Positions 39,801 through 52,219 of a stretch of DNA of 64,000 nucleotides are shown here, in pieces. Source of the stretch: Cardiocondyla obscurior. Lineage: Eukaryota > Arthropoda > Insecta > Hymenoptera > Formicidae. The notes below the pieces were generated by a model. That model had not been told where the DNA came from and made no database searches. It was given only the letters and a program-made list of their open reading frames with translations. The stretch lies in the NCBI RefSeq assembly GCF_019399895.1, contig NC_091865.1, positions 10,049,001 through 10,113,000 of the forward strand, written 5' to 3'. A program made the translations under genes and the position numbers. The stretch's first letter is position 1; each line of letters begins with the position of its first letter.

Positions 39801-40673
39801 CAAATTTATTATAAATTAATAAAATATAATAATTAATCACAACGTTAGGTACGTAATAAGTAACAAAATTATTACGTGAAAAATTGAACGTTAAGAAAAT
39901 ATTTAAAAAAAAAGTTTCGGAACAGGAAAAATAAAAATGTCAGGTCGGAATAAAAAGATGAAGTCTAAAACTTGGATCGAACTAAAGGCCTGTCTATTGT
40001 ATACCGTCTCTTACAATGGAATTTGCATCTTATTTCCCAACTATACTAAAACATGAAATCTCGATAGACTTTCCTCTTGGTGGATGGATCGTTTCCCCGT
40101 TAACGCGTCGCGTACCTTTTTCTCGAGATACATGACAGCCGCAAACGACGTGTAGCGTTTTGTTATTCAAATCAGACCAAAGCGAAGCCGCGCGTGATAT
40201 CTTTTCCGATATCAGCCCGACCTATCTGGCGCGGCTATTTTTGCCGTGACGCGACGGTGTACCGGACCGAAGCGAGCCGCTGATCTAAGTTGGCATTATA
40301 TGTATGCTGATATGTCCGATCGATAGATCCTATCGACGTGAAATGGAAAGGAGCCGCGATAGAAGGATAACCAGTCATTTGTTGCATTCGCACTTTGACG
40401 TTGTACGACAATCGTCTCGCAATGAATCGCATAAACCATGCATTGTCCTCGCAATTTTTTTTCTTTCTTTTTTATTAAAATTTCCATTTTTGTCCAAGCT
40501 GAATTAGAAAACGCATGTAAACGTTCTCGAAATGTACAAAATTCATCCTTCCGTTTGTGCCGCACATATTACTCCCGCATTGCCGTTTCGTATAAATGCC
40601 AATTAACGCGTCCGACTAACTTACAACCTTTTCTCGAGCCCGCGCATCGTGATATTCGACTCACGTCGTCGTT

Positions 40674-40693
40674 GCGCACGTGCGCACGTGCGC
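40674..40693. promoter_or_regulatory. 20-bp palindrome with two canonical E-boxes
   Basis: A perfect 20-bp palindrome containing CACGTG at 40677-40682 and again at 40685-40690, with centres 8 bp apart. CACGTG is the canonical site of Myc/Max- and Clock-type bHLH dimers (known). Tandem spacing this close would place two dimers on nearly one face of the helix. Function here is inferred only. Confidence 0.4.
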
Positions 40694-40976
40694 TCGCGTT
40701 CACCTCTGTAAACATCGGGCGGGACGAGGCCGCGGAATGCGAAAGCGAGTGCGCATCTCGCGGTACCGTCTCGCGCTGCCTCCTCCGGTTGATCCTTTCG
40801 CCGTTCTCTCCTTACTTCTTTGTCGTTCGCGAGATTTTTCTCGTCCGCGAGGGCACGCACTGCGTGTCGTCCGGATCGTACCCGACGACAGTGATGAACG
40901 CCCTTGCGGTTTGCTTCTCTATCACCGGCGGAGAGACGACGCGATGGCGACCGAAGACGACGACAACGACGGCGGC

Positions 40977-40995
40977 GAAGAAGAAGAAGAAGAAG
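40977..40995 (+). repeat. (GAA)6 microsatellite
   Basis: Six GAA units plus one base, next to GAC/GGC-type trinucleotides from about 40955. It produces an acidic run in one frame, which makes the surrounding open frame look more protein-like than it is. Confidence 0.85.
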
Positions 40996-43900
40996 ATCAC
41001 GATGACGGCGACTGGCAGGACGGGGCGAGGTGGAAGCGTGGTACCATGAGAACCAGATCGTGTGCACGAGACGTTGGACGTACTAACGATTGGCCCGGGA
41101 GGAAATAAAAGGGGGAGAAAAGGCAAACCAGAAGCATTACCGAGTGATGTTTTATTTAGTACTCGAATTCTTAAAAATGCCAGCGCGTCCTTCTCGTCCT
41201 CGCCGAAGGATCTTCTTTGACGGGAAGTGGAACTTCGGCCCGCTCGAACCTTCCTCCGGGCGAGGGTTTCGTCAAAGGATCACGTCTGCCCGGCTGCATT
41301 TCTTGCGCGACGCTGCACGTAACAGCGCGCCGTTTAATTAAGTTAAATGTTGACGAATGGAAGTTTGTTAGTCTGACTCCGTGACGTTCGCTCGGAATTT
41401 ATTGTCGCCGTGACAACGTGATCTTTGTCAGAGAGCGTAGCCGTTTTATTTGAGTACGCTGATTAGGTGAATTATTCGGCTAAGTAAATAATTAACCAGT
41501 TGACTCTTAAATCTTGATATGCATCATTTTAGGATCGTACCGAGAGATAAATTACTCGTGCCCGATTTTACCGCTAATTACTCGACAATTTCGCGCATAT
41601 GTCTTAGATAAATAAAGGTGTAGCCTGTATCCTCGAGTCTTAACTTTCCGTGGCCACCCCTTTCGCGCACTACGTTATTCGGTAATAGAGCTCAGCGATC
41701 ATCTTGAGGCTCGGAAATGCAAATTTCCGAGTCGGAGTCGCCGGTTGTGTCGGCGAGTAGACGCGGTGCGGCGTGAGGCGTCGGTTGATCGAACGTGCCA
41801 CGGCATTTGTTGCCCTCGCTTAAAGGTGGGATAAAATCTCTTCACCAACCCCTCCGCAACGCGGTGTCCCATAATCTCCTGTAAACGATTCCCGGCGCTG
41901 TGACAGTCACCCTTTACGCCCTTCTTCGTCTCCCTTCGTCTCGCGACCAGCATAAAATCGTAATGAACGTGCACGCGCGCGCGCCCAGCAAGGGGAAGGC
42001 CTCTAGCTCACGCGAACGACGAAGGAGTTCGAGGGGTCCCGCGGAGAAGGCTGAGACCACCCATGCCACAGCGGGTTCGGCAAAAAACGCCGATGGAAAT
42101 GCCGGTCGGTGTCGATTTGTCAGACGTGGAAAGCCGGTATATGCGTCGCCGCGTGAAGTCGCGCGCTCGGGGACCAAAAGGAAAAAGGGAAAAAATTTAC
42201 GATGATCCCGCGACTTTACGCCGGGCGCGGCGTTATTCGCGGTCGAGGCACAGCGTGGAGCCGATTAGCGTGAGGAAAAGTAAGCCGGAAACACCGCTGG
42301 GACGGTCCTGCGAGTCTGCGAGCCTCGCACAGGCCACGCGAAGCGCTTCAACGTCGCAGATGACACCTTTGACCTGACAGTCTCGTTGGCAGGTATCACC
42401 GTGACAGACTGAATATTAAATTACGTCAATGACAAATAACTCGCATCGTTCTTTAAATAATAATCACTGAAAAATTATTTAAATAGTTCTATTAAAAAAA
42501 AATAATAATAATACTTATTTTATAATTACATGTTTTTACAAGAAAAATTTTTTCCCTTTTTCTTTAATTATACCGTGATTCGCAATTAAAACAAAGAGTA
42601 ATTAAATGAACGATATTAACTACTACAAATAAAACCTACTCAAGGATTTATATTCAGCATGAAAAGTATTATAATTTAAATGCCATTGCGAAGGGAAATT
42701 CACTCGGGAATATTAAAATGACTGAAAAGACTGACAGTATATAAATTTTAATTAAGCCTCCAAAGACTAATTTAACAAAGTTGCACTTTAATTATTAAGG
42801 AGCTTGTTATCGAAATACACTGCTTTGAAATATGTCCTTTATTCATGAGCTGTCGCGACAATGTCCAAGGTAGAATCTTCCAATTAGCAACTCTTGCAAC
42901 TTTTCCGCTTCGAGTTCTGACTTCAGGAATGTATCGGTGCTTATGTGGAGAGATTTTTGCAACTCAAAAATGATTTTCTCTTAGGAAGAATACGTTCTAA
43001 CTTTTTAGCCACAATTTCAATTTTTACAATATAAACCTTTTGTCGGCTTAGTTTCAACGCGCACATTAAGCACTCGTTATTGTCTATGCCATTACCGAAG
43101 CATTTCGTCCTGGACACACCGGGCCTTTTCATTTTCCCCTTGGCCAAATTCTTGGCAGCTCCCGTCGTTGGTAACGCGAGATACCTCGTGTCACTTCGCC
43201 AAGTATCGTCGCTCTTAACGACAGGAAATTAGCGTCGTTCTTTTGACCGGTCCGTTTCTTTGACGCTAATGGAATTGAATTTGCGGCGCGGTAAATACGT
43301 AAGGATCCGCGCTATACGCATTCAGAATTTTCGGGCGTCATTCCGCGGATCCCGAGACTCTGTGACGGGCCAGAGAAAAAAGCGACGAGGTAGTCGCCGA
43401 TCCTTGCGTGACACCTGCCACGTTAGATTTAATCGTGCCGCGCTTAATGAGATTTCTCCTCACCGTCGGACAAAAAGTCACGCAGACCAATGCGTTTAAA
43501 TAAAACTGAAAAGACTCCCACCTTCTTTCCTCAAAAAAGAAAGAAAGAAAGAAAAAAAAAAAAAAAAATGGCACGAAAAATTGCACTTGTACGGTAGCGG
43601 CGTGTCAACGAGTTTTTATTGCGTTCGTTACGACGTGCATACTTGATGCGCCGCGTCTTCTCCCACGAAGGAAACGTCTCCGTTGTCGGCACGGGCAGCG
43701 TCGCGGCGAACGCTACCGGCGATGAAGCCGAATTAATTAATACGCTCGTATATTAATGTCCGAATGAATGATTACGACTGGATGAAACCCGCGCGCAGAC
43801 ATCGGCGTCGACCCAATCCTGTCGTAAATGGGATAGCGACTCGGACGGATAGCAAGTATGGGGCTTGCGTCTTTATTAATAACCCACGACGACGTTGACC

Positions 43901-46900
43901 GATTAGAAGAGCTCGGGTAATTACCATACATATTCGTACCACCGATGGATGAGATGCATTACGCGTGAGCGCGTTGCGATTTCTCCCATCGTATCACGTA
44001 CCTCTCGAATCAATGCGGAGCAACAGGCCGCGTGATAAAGTACGTGGATTTTCTTAACGATTATACGAACCGTGTGCAAGACTGTCTTAGCTGTCTGCGT
44101 TATATCAATTAAATTAAAAATATTAAAAAAAAATTTTTTTTTTTTAATAGAATAATTTTGTTAACAATGTACAGAACTCTTTTAAAGGCGTCGAGTTATA
44201 TTTAAAAAAAAGAAAAAAATTATTTGGTAAAATTTCTCAGTCCCCTTAAATACCGAGCTCAGCTTGGAAATGTCTTTGTTACAACACGCGTTCTTGACGA
44301 CTGTCTTACCAGGCGGTCGTGAAATTGTATTGACTAACGAACCTCGCAATCGCGTAGGCGGTTTTCCTTGCGGCTCCGCGCGTACACGGTCAGTCTGTTA
44401 AACTATCACGAGAAACATGAGGGCGAGTATCACGCGGCAAAAAAGTGCCTTGGAATATATTTATCGTAGAAATTACCTACCCGCATCTATAGGCTTCGTC
44501 TAACGACGTTTCCCCTCGAGGACACGGCGTCCAAGTGATGAATATCGCAGAAGCGACTATTAACTTAATAGCGCGCGCTAAGTAGAAACTATCAGTCGCG
44601 GTTTTCGCACGGATAAGCTACACCCTGCGTATCCGAATACTCTAAAATAGATGCATTAAATTACGTGACAACGGATCTTCCTCTTAAATTAAAGTTCCTT
44701 TTTCTTTCAAGGATATTACGATTATGATTTTTTTTTTTAATGATCGTCGGAATCGAATTAATTGCGGAGAAACGATTATGCTCTACTTTCTTCCGAGAAT
44801 CAGGATGCGGTAATCGTCAGTGTGCGTGATGATTTAAACGTATGTGGCATAAAGATTCGATGCGAAACCAACGGCAACAAAACGATCGGCATGCCGACTG
44901 CGGCCGACACGAACGGTAGCTTCTAATCATCGATTAGAGGCGGTCGTTACGCGATGTGCATAGTTGGACGACCGCTGCGCTGCGCCCGTCGTTCGTAAAT
45001 CGCTCGCAGCAACGAGCGCCCACGGACGGCTCGCAGATCTCGCGCGATTTCTCATTTACTCGCCGCACGAAATAATCGAGCCATCTGTGTTTGCGTTAGC
45101 ACGACGGGAGCCAATAACGAGCCGGTCCACACGGCGCTGCCCGAGTAAGTTACTCGAGTGAACGACTGCGTTTGCCGAGGATGTCATTCGATCTTTTCGC
45201 GTCATTCCGAATTGCCATACAACCGTTTTTAATTGCAAAAAAAAAAAAAAATTTCTCTCTTGAAAACAGAACAGTACCTTAAAGCGAAACAATCGTTTTT
45301 AATTTGATATTTAAAAAATAATAATAAAAAGTATTGGAATATGAGATGAATAGACGTGATCACTTCGAGCGTTGCACCCAACAAAACGGGCAATAACAAT
45401 GTGAAAATACTGGCGGGCGGATAGGAGGGAGATTCAATATTTGAAAATCCACCGAGATAGCCGTGTACAACAATGCGCGTCGATTACACGCCTCGTCGGG
45501 AATTCAAAATTCACAACCACGAGCGTGACGGCCGTTGCGGCAATAATTATGCGGCCGATGGGGGAGATACGTACGATTTGGGATGAGCTGTGCAAATACT
45601 GCGTGGGAGATAACAGGCGCGTCGGGATACTCGCCTAAATTAACCCTCTATTAATCCGACAAGTGGGGGATCGCGCGGGCCATCGTAAATTATCACCTAC
45701 GACCCCCTCGTTTGTGACGCGAATACACGGTCGTGTGACTGGCCGACTTCCATTTTTATGCCGTTTAATTGAATCCTATTGTTTGTAGGCTCCTCTCGGT
45801 AATCTAATTCTCCCGCGGCGCACGCTTTATTACTGAACCATTTGGCTAGTGCAAATAAATCACTCTCGGTATATAAATAAACGATTTAAATAATGTAACA
45901 TATATTTCGTAAAATAAATATCATATATATTTTGTATGTAAAAAAATATTATATACATAAAAATATACATAAAAATCCACAGTGTTTGAAGTTACAAGTA
46001 GAATACAAATTTAATTATAAATCGCTCGCGATACATATAAAATAATTATTTGATTAACGTATTTGTAAGACTGGCCGATGTAACATTTCATTATTAAATT
46101 TCACCTCGCCTTTAGGCAATGAAATATTAAGAACAAAAAGCCATTCTCGCTTCATTTATCACGCGAGTAAGCTAAAATCATAGTTGCAATTATTTTCGTG
46201 TGTAAACAAAATGGAATAATAAATAAGGCCGCTGGACGGTTCCGTTATTACGTGTAATTTCCACTAGTAATAAACGCCGTGAAGAATGCGCAATGCACAT
46301 TCAACTCATTTGTCATTCAAATTAGTAGTTATTAGCACTTGGGGGTTTTTACCCGCGCGGAACCACCGTCCGATGTAAATTAAACGACTGTATAATTTAC
46401 CAAAAATCATTATCAATATTAATTTTCGCCAATGTTAAGTGCAGCGTTAGCTTTCTCTGCATCGTGATATAAAATATTTCCTCAATTCTGCACGCAAAAG
46501 ACGTGTCAGTCGTAAAAAAAAAAAAAAGCCGAGCGAACGAATTCTCAAGAATTAATTGACGACTTAACGAATTTTACGTCGTCGGTGATTATTAAATTAT
46601 TCCGACGTAAAACATGCGAGTACAAATATCACTCGAACGAAAAAGTGACTTCGGAACCTACATTTAATCCCTCGTACATGGCGTTTCGCGAGAAATCGTT
46701 ATTTGCAACCGTTGAGCGTTTCGAGCTCGCGATGAGAGACCGGTGAACCGTAGGGCGGATTAACTCTTTCAGTCTACAAGAAGATCGACAAGACCGAACG
46801 ATTTCGGCTCGCGCGTTCCTTCACGGTAGAGCCGCGGCGTTCTACGTGGCTGGAAATAATAACACTCGCGCGGGAATCGTATTAGGGGGGTGGCTATCTA

Positions 46901-47076
46901 ATTACAGACATACAAATGAGCACGGCGGGCCGTCTCTCTCTCGTCTCGGGCCGCGTTATACTCGCGGCTGGTAGCGGCTGCGATATAGCTTCAGGACTGG
47001 CCTTTCGCCTCGCGTAGTGCCGCCGTCGTGTAGTGAGCTACGGAACAAGGAGGACGGGGCCCGTCGTGGTTGCAGA

Positions 47077-47095
47077 GGGGCTCGGGAGGAGCCCC
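47077..47095. other. GC-rich hairpin
   Basis: GGGGCTC (47077-47083) pairs with GAGCCCC (47089-47095) across a 5-nt loop; a bulged C allows two more pairs. It sits in a CG-rich block resembling a promoter-type island. No transcript boundary can be assigned. Confidence 0.4.
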
Positions 47096-47745
47096 CTCGT
47101 CCGATGAGGTGGCTCGCGCGGCGCGGGGACGCGACAGGGCCCGCTGCCGATCCTGGACCACCCAAGACGAAATTCACTATAGTTTCTTCGCCTTGCTTAC
47201 GATACTCGTTTTAGGCCCTTCCACTCTTCGCTTTGGCTCTCTGTCTCGCCGTCTTTCTCTTTTCTCTCGGGCTTTGCGCGGCCCTCTCATCGGTACGCTC
47301 GTTGTCCCTGTTCCTCTCGCATTTCTCCGATCCCGCAGCCGCGAAATTGTATTACACAGCGTAGCCTCGAGAATTCGATCAATCAGCTTGCGGTCGACCC
47401 GTAATGATTGTTTAATATAAATGCATTTTTACGTACTCGACGTGCAAATCGTGAAAATTCCTGCGCGGCATACCTGCTCGTTTTTCTGATCGGCAAATCG
47501 ATCGAGCGAAAAGAATGGCGAGGCCAAAGAAATCTGTTCTGACGATTCGCGACGCTTGTCGTCGGAATAAATAATCTTGAGCAACGCCTCTCGGAGGGGT
47601 ACCAGTTTTAAGCGGACGGATTCTTAGGGCAAAGAGGATACGCAGTATTAAATTAAAGTGTAGGACGAGATGCGTATACAGGAGACGACAGTTCGGCAAA
47701 AATTCACACGTAGAAGTAATCGCCGGGACAAAAATCTCTCGAGGC

Positions 47746-47779
47746 AAAAAAAAAAAAAAAGAGAAAGAGAGAGAGAGAG
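47746..47779 (+). repeat. A15 plus GA dinucleotide run
   Basis: A15 at 47746-47760 is followed by GAGAAAGAGAGAGAGAGAGG. The GA run holds several GAGAG elements, the binding core of GAGA factor in flies (known). Occupancy here is not shown. Confidence 0.8.
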
Positions 47780-48652
47780 GCCCAGTCGCACGAAACCCGA
47801 CTGTTAAGCCGGACTCGAGTAAGCGAACGAGCTGAAATACGGTTATGGAGGAATCGCGTGATTAATACGTACCGGCCAGCCGCGAACACAGTCGCGGACG
47901 CTGGCACGCGCGTGTGTTACCCGACGAAACGAGAATCCTCTTCTCCTACCGGTGGGCAGCGAGAGAGATATTTCATTCCGCGGTGTCTCCCTTTCGCCTG
48001 CCGTTCGCGGACCCGCTTATCGGGTCGTCGTCTCCCGAGGGTTGCCGGAGCCCCCCCAGGTAAAAAGAGGGAAAGAGGGTGGAGGAGTGCCGGCAGTCGC
48101 GGCAATCACGCGAGCAGCTCTTACGTCGGCTTTATACGAGCCAGATCGCCGTGATCTGCAATTCTATGATTAAAATTTATGGGCCGAAGATTCGTCGGTA
48201 GTTGGAATCGGTCGGTTACCTCTGCCGGGGAAGAAATTACTAACTGGGATAAATTCAATTATTATACCCTTCCTTCCATCGTCTTGGTCTCTGAAAGATC
48301 TGCTGTTATGTAGAGTAAACCCAGGCAAAAGATTAAGTATTAATTAGAAATAAAATCAAAACGTTTTATCGTTGAGAATATCATCATAGTTAAGATTAAT
48401 TTCCTCTCGCTCGCTGTGGTCGTTTCTTACTTTAAATATTTTCTTTTTCTTTCTTTCTCTTTCCGATCGATTCTCATTACGGGTAATCGCGATATCAAGA
48501 CACGCGTCGCTGCGAAATGGCGCGGCGTTTCTCGCCGAGGAATATCGATGCCGTGGCTCGATCCGCAGCCTCGGGATCTCTCAGCCTAACAAGGACAAAC
48601 GGGTGCGGGCAAAACCCATAACTTTATTCGACGACCATCGAAGACGATGTCG

Positions 48653-48679
48653 ACAACAACGCCAACAACAACAACAACA
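48653..48679 (+). repeat. imperfect (AAC)n microsatellite
   Basis: ACAACAAC, an interruption (GCC), then five more AAC units up to 48679. The complementary strand reads GTT repeats. Simple repeat only. Confidence 0.75.
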
Positions 48680-50040
48680 GCGGCCTTTATCCGGGTCTGT
48701 ATAGCAGGATCTCTTGATATTCCTGTCGTGAGTCGCCGCGCAGGCTGCCGATGGTTGGCCGTTTTCATCCACTTGCCCTCTTCGTCGGCCCTTTCCATTC
48801 CCCTCTTCCATCAATGGAGGGCCGTGGGGCCGAGAGGTGAAACGCACGGGGAAGAAAGCGGGCCCCGAACGAACGAGAGGAAGGAAAGGGACCGACGGGA
48901 TCTAAGGTCCGGCCTCGGTTCGCCCGGTCTCAGGCTTAGATCGGACCCCGGCACATCCAAGGCGCCGCCCATTTTTTTATTCCACCCATCAAAAGAACCC
49001 GGGAGATGCGAAGATCCCCCGATTCGAACGGCCGACCGCGGAATTCGCGGGCTGAGCGGGCTCTCAAACGGGACGCGTTCAGATTCTGTCGTCGGTGCTC
49101 ACTCGGAGGAATCTCGAGAAGGTCCGCCGTACGAGATTTTTCATTCTGCCTCTGGGCTCACAGAATCTAAACGAGACTCCGGGTGCCGAATGCATAAAGA
49201 ACTCGATCGTTCAGTCTTTCTTTTCGACCCTCTTCTCTTTTTCCATGATAATGGAATCTTCATCGGAGCTAGAACAGTACAAGACGTTCGAGCTACTCGT
49301 AATTGATTAATAAAGCACGTCGAATGCGTTCACGTCCCTTTTAAATTAATAATTTCTCCTGCTTTTATATTAATTTTGTTACATTAATGCTACGCAACTG
49401 ATATTCATAACGACATTGTCGTATAATATTAATTATATTTAAATTTTTTATTAACATAATATTAATCTGCATAAATATATCTTACCACATAAATTTTTAT
49501 TAGGTTATATTTGGCATAACTTTTTAAATTAACTGTTGCTACGACTAGTAAAAGTTACCCTCTTATAAATAATGAAAATAATAAAAAAAAAAAAAAATTT
49601 GTAAGATTGTTTTAACGTACTAGATTATATGTATAGAAAATTTTCGAATAAGAGACGATGATTTGATCTCGACCCTAAGATTGTTTCATCAGAATGAATC
49701 GATTAAGGTTCTTTTCGTATACCTGGGCGAACCGGTGCACGTCCTGCTGGCTAGTAATAATCTTTACCTACAAAAACGTATCTATATGTATACCCCCGCC
49801 TATCGGTTCACATCAGTGGGAGAGATAATTATTTTTCTTTGTGCCTGCAACGTAGGATACCTATGCCATGTGGAGAAAGACCGTACCCGTTTTCATGTTC
49901 CTAAATTAACCCGGACAAAATGGTGTCGGCTTTTAACACAGAAAATATCCATTCATTGAAAGCTTACCTATTTTAAAGATAACTCCATTTTGATCGAGTG
50001 CTTTGCAAATAATCACTTTTAATTTGATAAATTTCCTTAA

Positions 50041-50042
50041 TT

Positions 50043-50066
<24 letters not shown>
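50041..50066 (+). repeat. T26 homopolymer
   Basis: The longest uninterrupted homopolymer noted in the window. The flanks are AT-rich, and no retroposon body or target-site duplication was recognised. Confidence 0.85.
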
Positions 50067-50075
<9 letters not shown>

Positions 50076-52178
50076 GAAAAGATTAAACTATATTTTATTT
50101 CAACCACGTCAAAATTTATTTTTTACTCGGATAATGATGCAAATTTTTTTTTTTCGTTAAATGTTTCAACGTCAGCGAAAAACGATGCGGTACTCGCGAG
50201 AACGGGAGGGTTGGGTATCGGTAATTCTGCAGTGATTTATGCGATAACACGCTCCTTTACTACCGGCGATCACTTCACATATTTATTGCCGGTAAAGTTT
50301 TCGGGTAATGGTAGCATTAGAAAGTCTTGGCGTAGTTGCTAAATGTCGCTTAGGTATTCGCTGATGCTTATAGCTTTATGGTAAATATACGGGATACCCG
50401 ACGAGTCCATAAAATAGAGAGGGAAAGGTAGTGTGAGTGCGCCTAACAGGGGGAAGGGCGATGGATGAAGGGTCAGAGAGGAGTCGGGACAGAAAAGGGA
50501 GGAGATAGGGACAGGAACACGGGTGCACATCTGCCGCTCGCCATAAGGTGATACCAGAAAACGCTCTCGGCTCTCTCTCTCCCTCTCGTCTCGATGGCGG
50601 CCCGTAGATCGATCCTGCCCCATACGATACGAGAACGCCTTCCGTGGTGTATGGTGCGCTGCAATTCGTGCCAAGGTACGGCCACTGACGTACGAGGATT
50701 TTGTCCCCGCGAGATACGTCGTCGACGTCGGTATTTTCTCTCACGAAAACGACTTCGTAAACGAGCTTTTCTTCCTGCCATTACGTTCTTTACGCCGCGT
50801 TGTAGATGACGAAGATACGAGGAAAATTTCACGCTGTTAGTATATTAAAATTTTATTAAAACGCAGACTTAATAAATAGCGGAGAGTCATTCGGAATGAT
50901 TACTTTGAATATTCCAAGCGTATAAAATAACGTCAAGATTTTTTTTTACGTTTTTTTTATTTTTTAAAGATGTGTTCCGAAAAAGTCTTTGTACTACTGT
51001 TAAGTGTGAAGGTTATTATACGGCTGTTTATCGAAAAATATTAAAGAAAAAAAAAGTTATACAGTCGTTTTTAAATGCATCTTCACGATTTAAAAAGCGT
51101 ATTTTTTTACCTCTTGCGTTTGCAAATTTCTCGGTTCTCTTCTCATACAGTAAACGAGTAAACAAACCGTTAAACGACTAACCAGGCAATTAGGGAAACG
51201 AACTATCGGTGGTACGTGCACGGAAACTCGAACTCGTCCCGATATTTCGCAGGTGAATAAATTACCTGTCATATATTCTCTCAGACTCGGCACATCGCGC
51301 CTTCGTAGCCGCAGATTGCGAGGAGCCGCCAGCGGTAAATTGCTAAGTGTGTCTTCGCGTATATACGCACGAGACGTAGGTCTAGGTGTTAGAAGTGTTA
51401 AAAGTTGAAAATATCAGCCGTAATAAACGCAGAAAAAATTTGTATTTTAAATACAATCATTTATCAGATTTTCTAAAAAAAAAATTTTTTTAATAAAAAA
51501 TAAAAATAGTAAGTCGAGCAAGTATTAAAAACAGTTATTAAAATTTTTCGATTTTTCTAAGCAAAATTATAATCTCGGGGGCTATTAATGTTTTTCAAAA
51601 ATTAAAGCGGCGTTTGAAAGAAACCGTAATCGTGGTCTAAATTTATTTTCGAATTTACAAGGGAAAGCGAACAATTTTTGTAACACGCCACATTTGTATG
51701 CGTGTGCATAGGCGTGCACCCGTCACCGGGATTGTGCAACCTGGAGTGTCAGCGGGTTCGTCGAGGTTCGTTAACTCTCAATTTTGCGGCAGGCCGCACG
51801 AGTCGACCCGATCGTTTCGTTCGACTTCGCTTGTCGTTACGTACGTATGAACGGCAATATTTGCAAGCGTCTTAACTCTGTAAAAAAAATCTACTTTCTG
51901 CACTGACGCGCCGTTAATGCTCCAGCGATGAATTACAGCCGCGGTTATTCCAGTAATATTCGCCAAGCGGAAATTTACATCAGCTTTATCCTTTACACAT
52001 TTATTCACCTAATCTCGTTATTAGCGATAATTAACTCGGAAAGTCAGAGATGTGCATTAAAAGGAAATATTAAAAAAAAAAAAATACAAATCTTATTTTT
52101 GAAAATTCGTTCTATTTAAAAAAAATTTTATTGTTTAATATACATGTCTACATTAAAATTTTTCTTTTTATGTTACAG

Positions 52179-52219
52179 TCGACTGTAGAACTCCACAACT
52201 CCGCTGTTCATGCAGATTG
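52179..52219 (+). other. candidate internal exon with strong splice signals
   Basis: A 41-nt segment is preceded by a polypyrimidine acceptor (TTTTTCTTTTTATGTTACAG) and followed by a consensus donor (ATTG|GTAAGT). Frames 1 and 3 are open (frame 1: STVELHNSAVHAD). No partner exon on the + strand was identified within tens of kb. It could be an exon of a non-coding RNA, of a long gene extending out of the window, or a chance pair of good sites. Single GTAAGT matches are expected dozens of times in this much DNA. Confidence 0.25.

Larger units (their letters stand above)
28833..40673. other. gene-poor upstream interval, middle
   Basis: No supportable gene. CG-rich blocks (29880-30230, 30300-31250, 31700-32560, 33560-34080, 36600-37140, 37370-38120, 38270-38680) alternate with AT-rich DNA (28980-29120, 32580-32760, 34130-34260, 36230-36570, 39720-40000). 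Microsatellites are at 31769-31830 and 36870-36886. Long open frames here, for example 36641-37258 and 38274-38678, are Arg/Ser-rich, overlap frames on the other strand and have no splice or start context. Confidence 0.5.
40694..52178. other. gene-poor upstream interval, distal
   Basis: No supportable gene. Simple repeats are (GAA)6 at 40977-40995, A15 followed by a GA run at 47746-47779, an AAC run at 48653-48679 and T26 at 50041-50066. A GC-rich hairpin lies at 47077-47095 inside a CG-rich block (46920-47400). AT-rich blocks lie at 42400-42800, 44100-44230, 45880-46200, 49320-49660 and 51400-51560. The largest open frames (40438-41049, 48647-49306) are low-complexity or overlap open frames on the other strand, and are not called. 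Confidence 0.5.

Noticed and set aside
40438..41126. Overlapping 100-200-codon frames on both strands with acidic or basic runs
   Set aside because: The apparent acidic domain is the (GAA)6 microsatellite. Frames on both strands are equally long, as expected from composition.
48647..49306. 219-codon + strand open frame
   Set aside because: Starts in an AAC microsatellite (polyThr) and runs through CG-rich DNA where stop codons are rare. No domain and no gene context.
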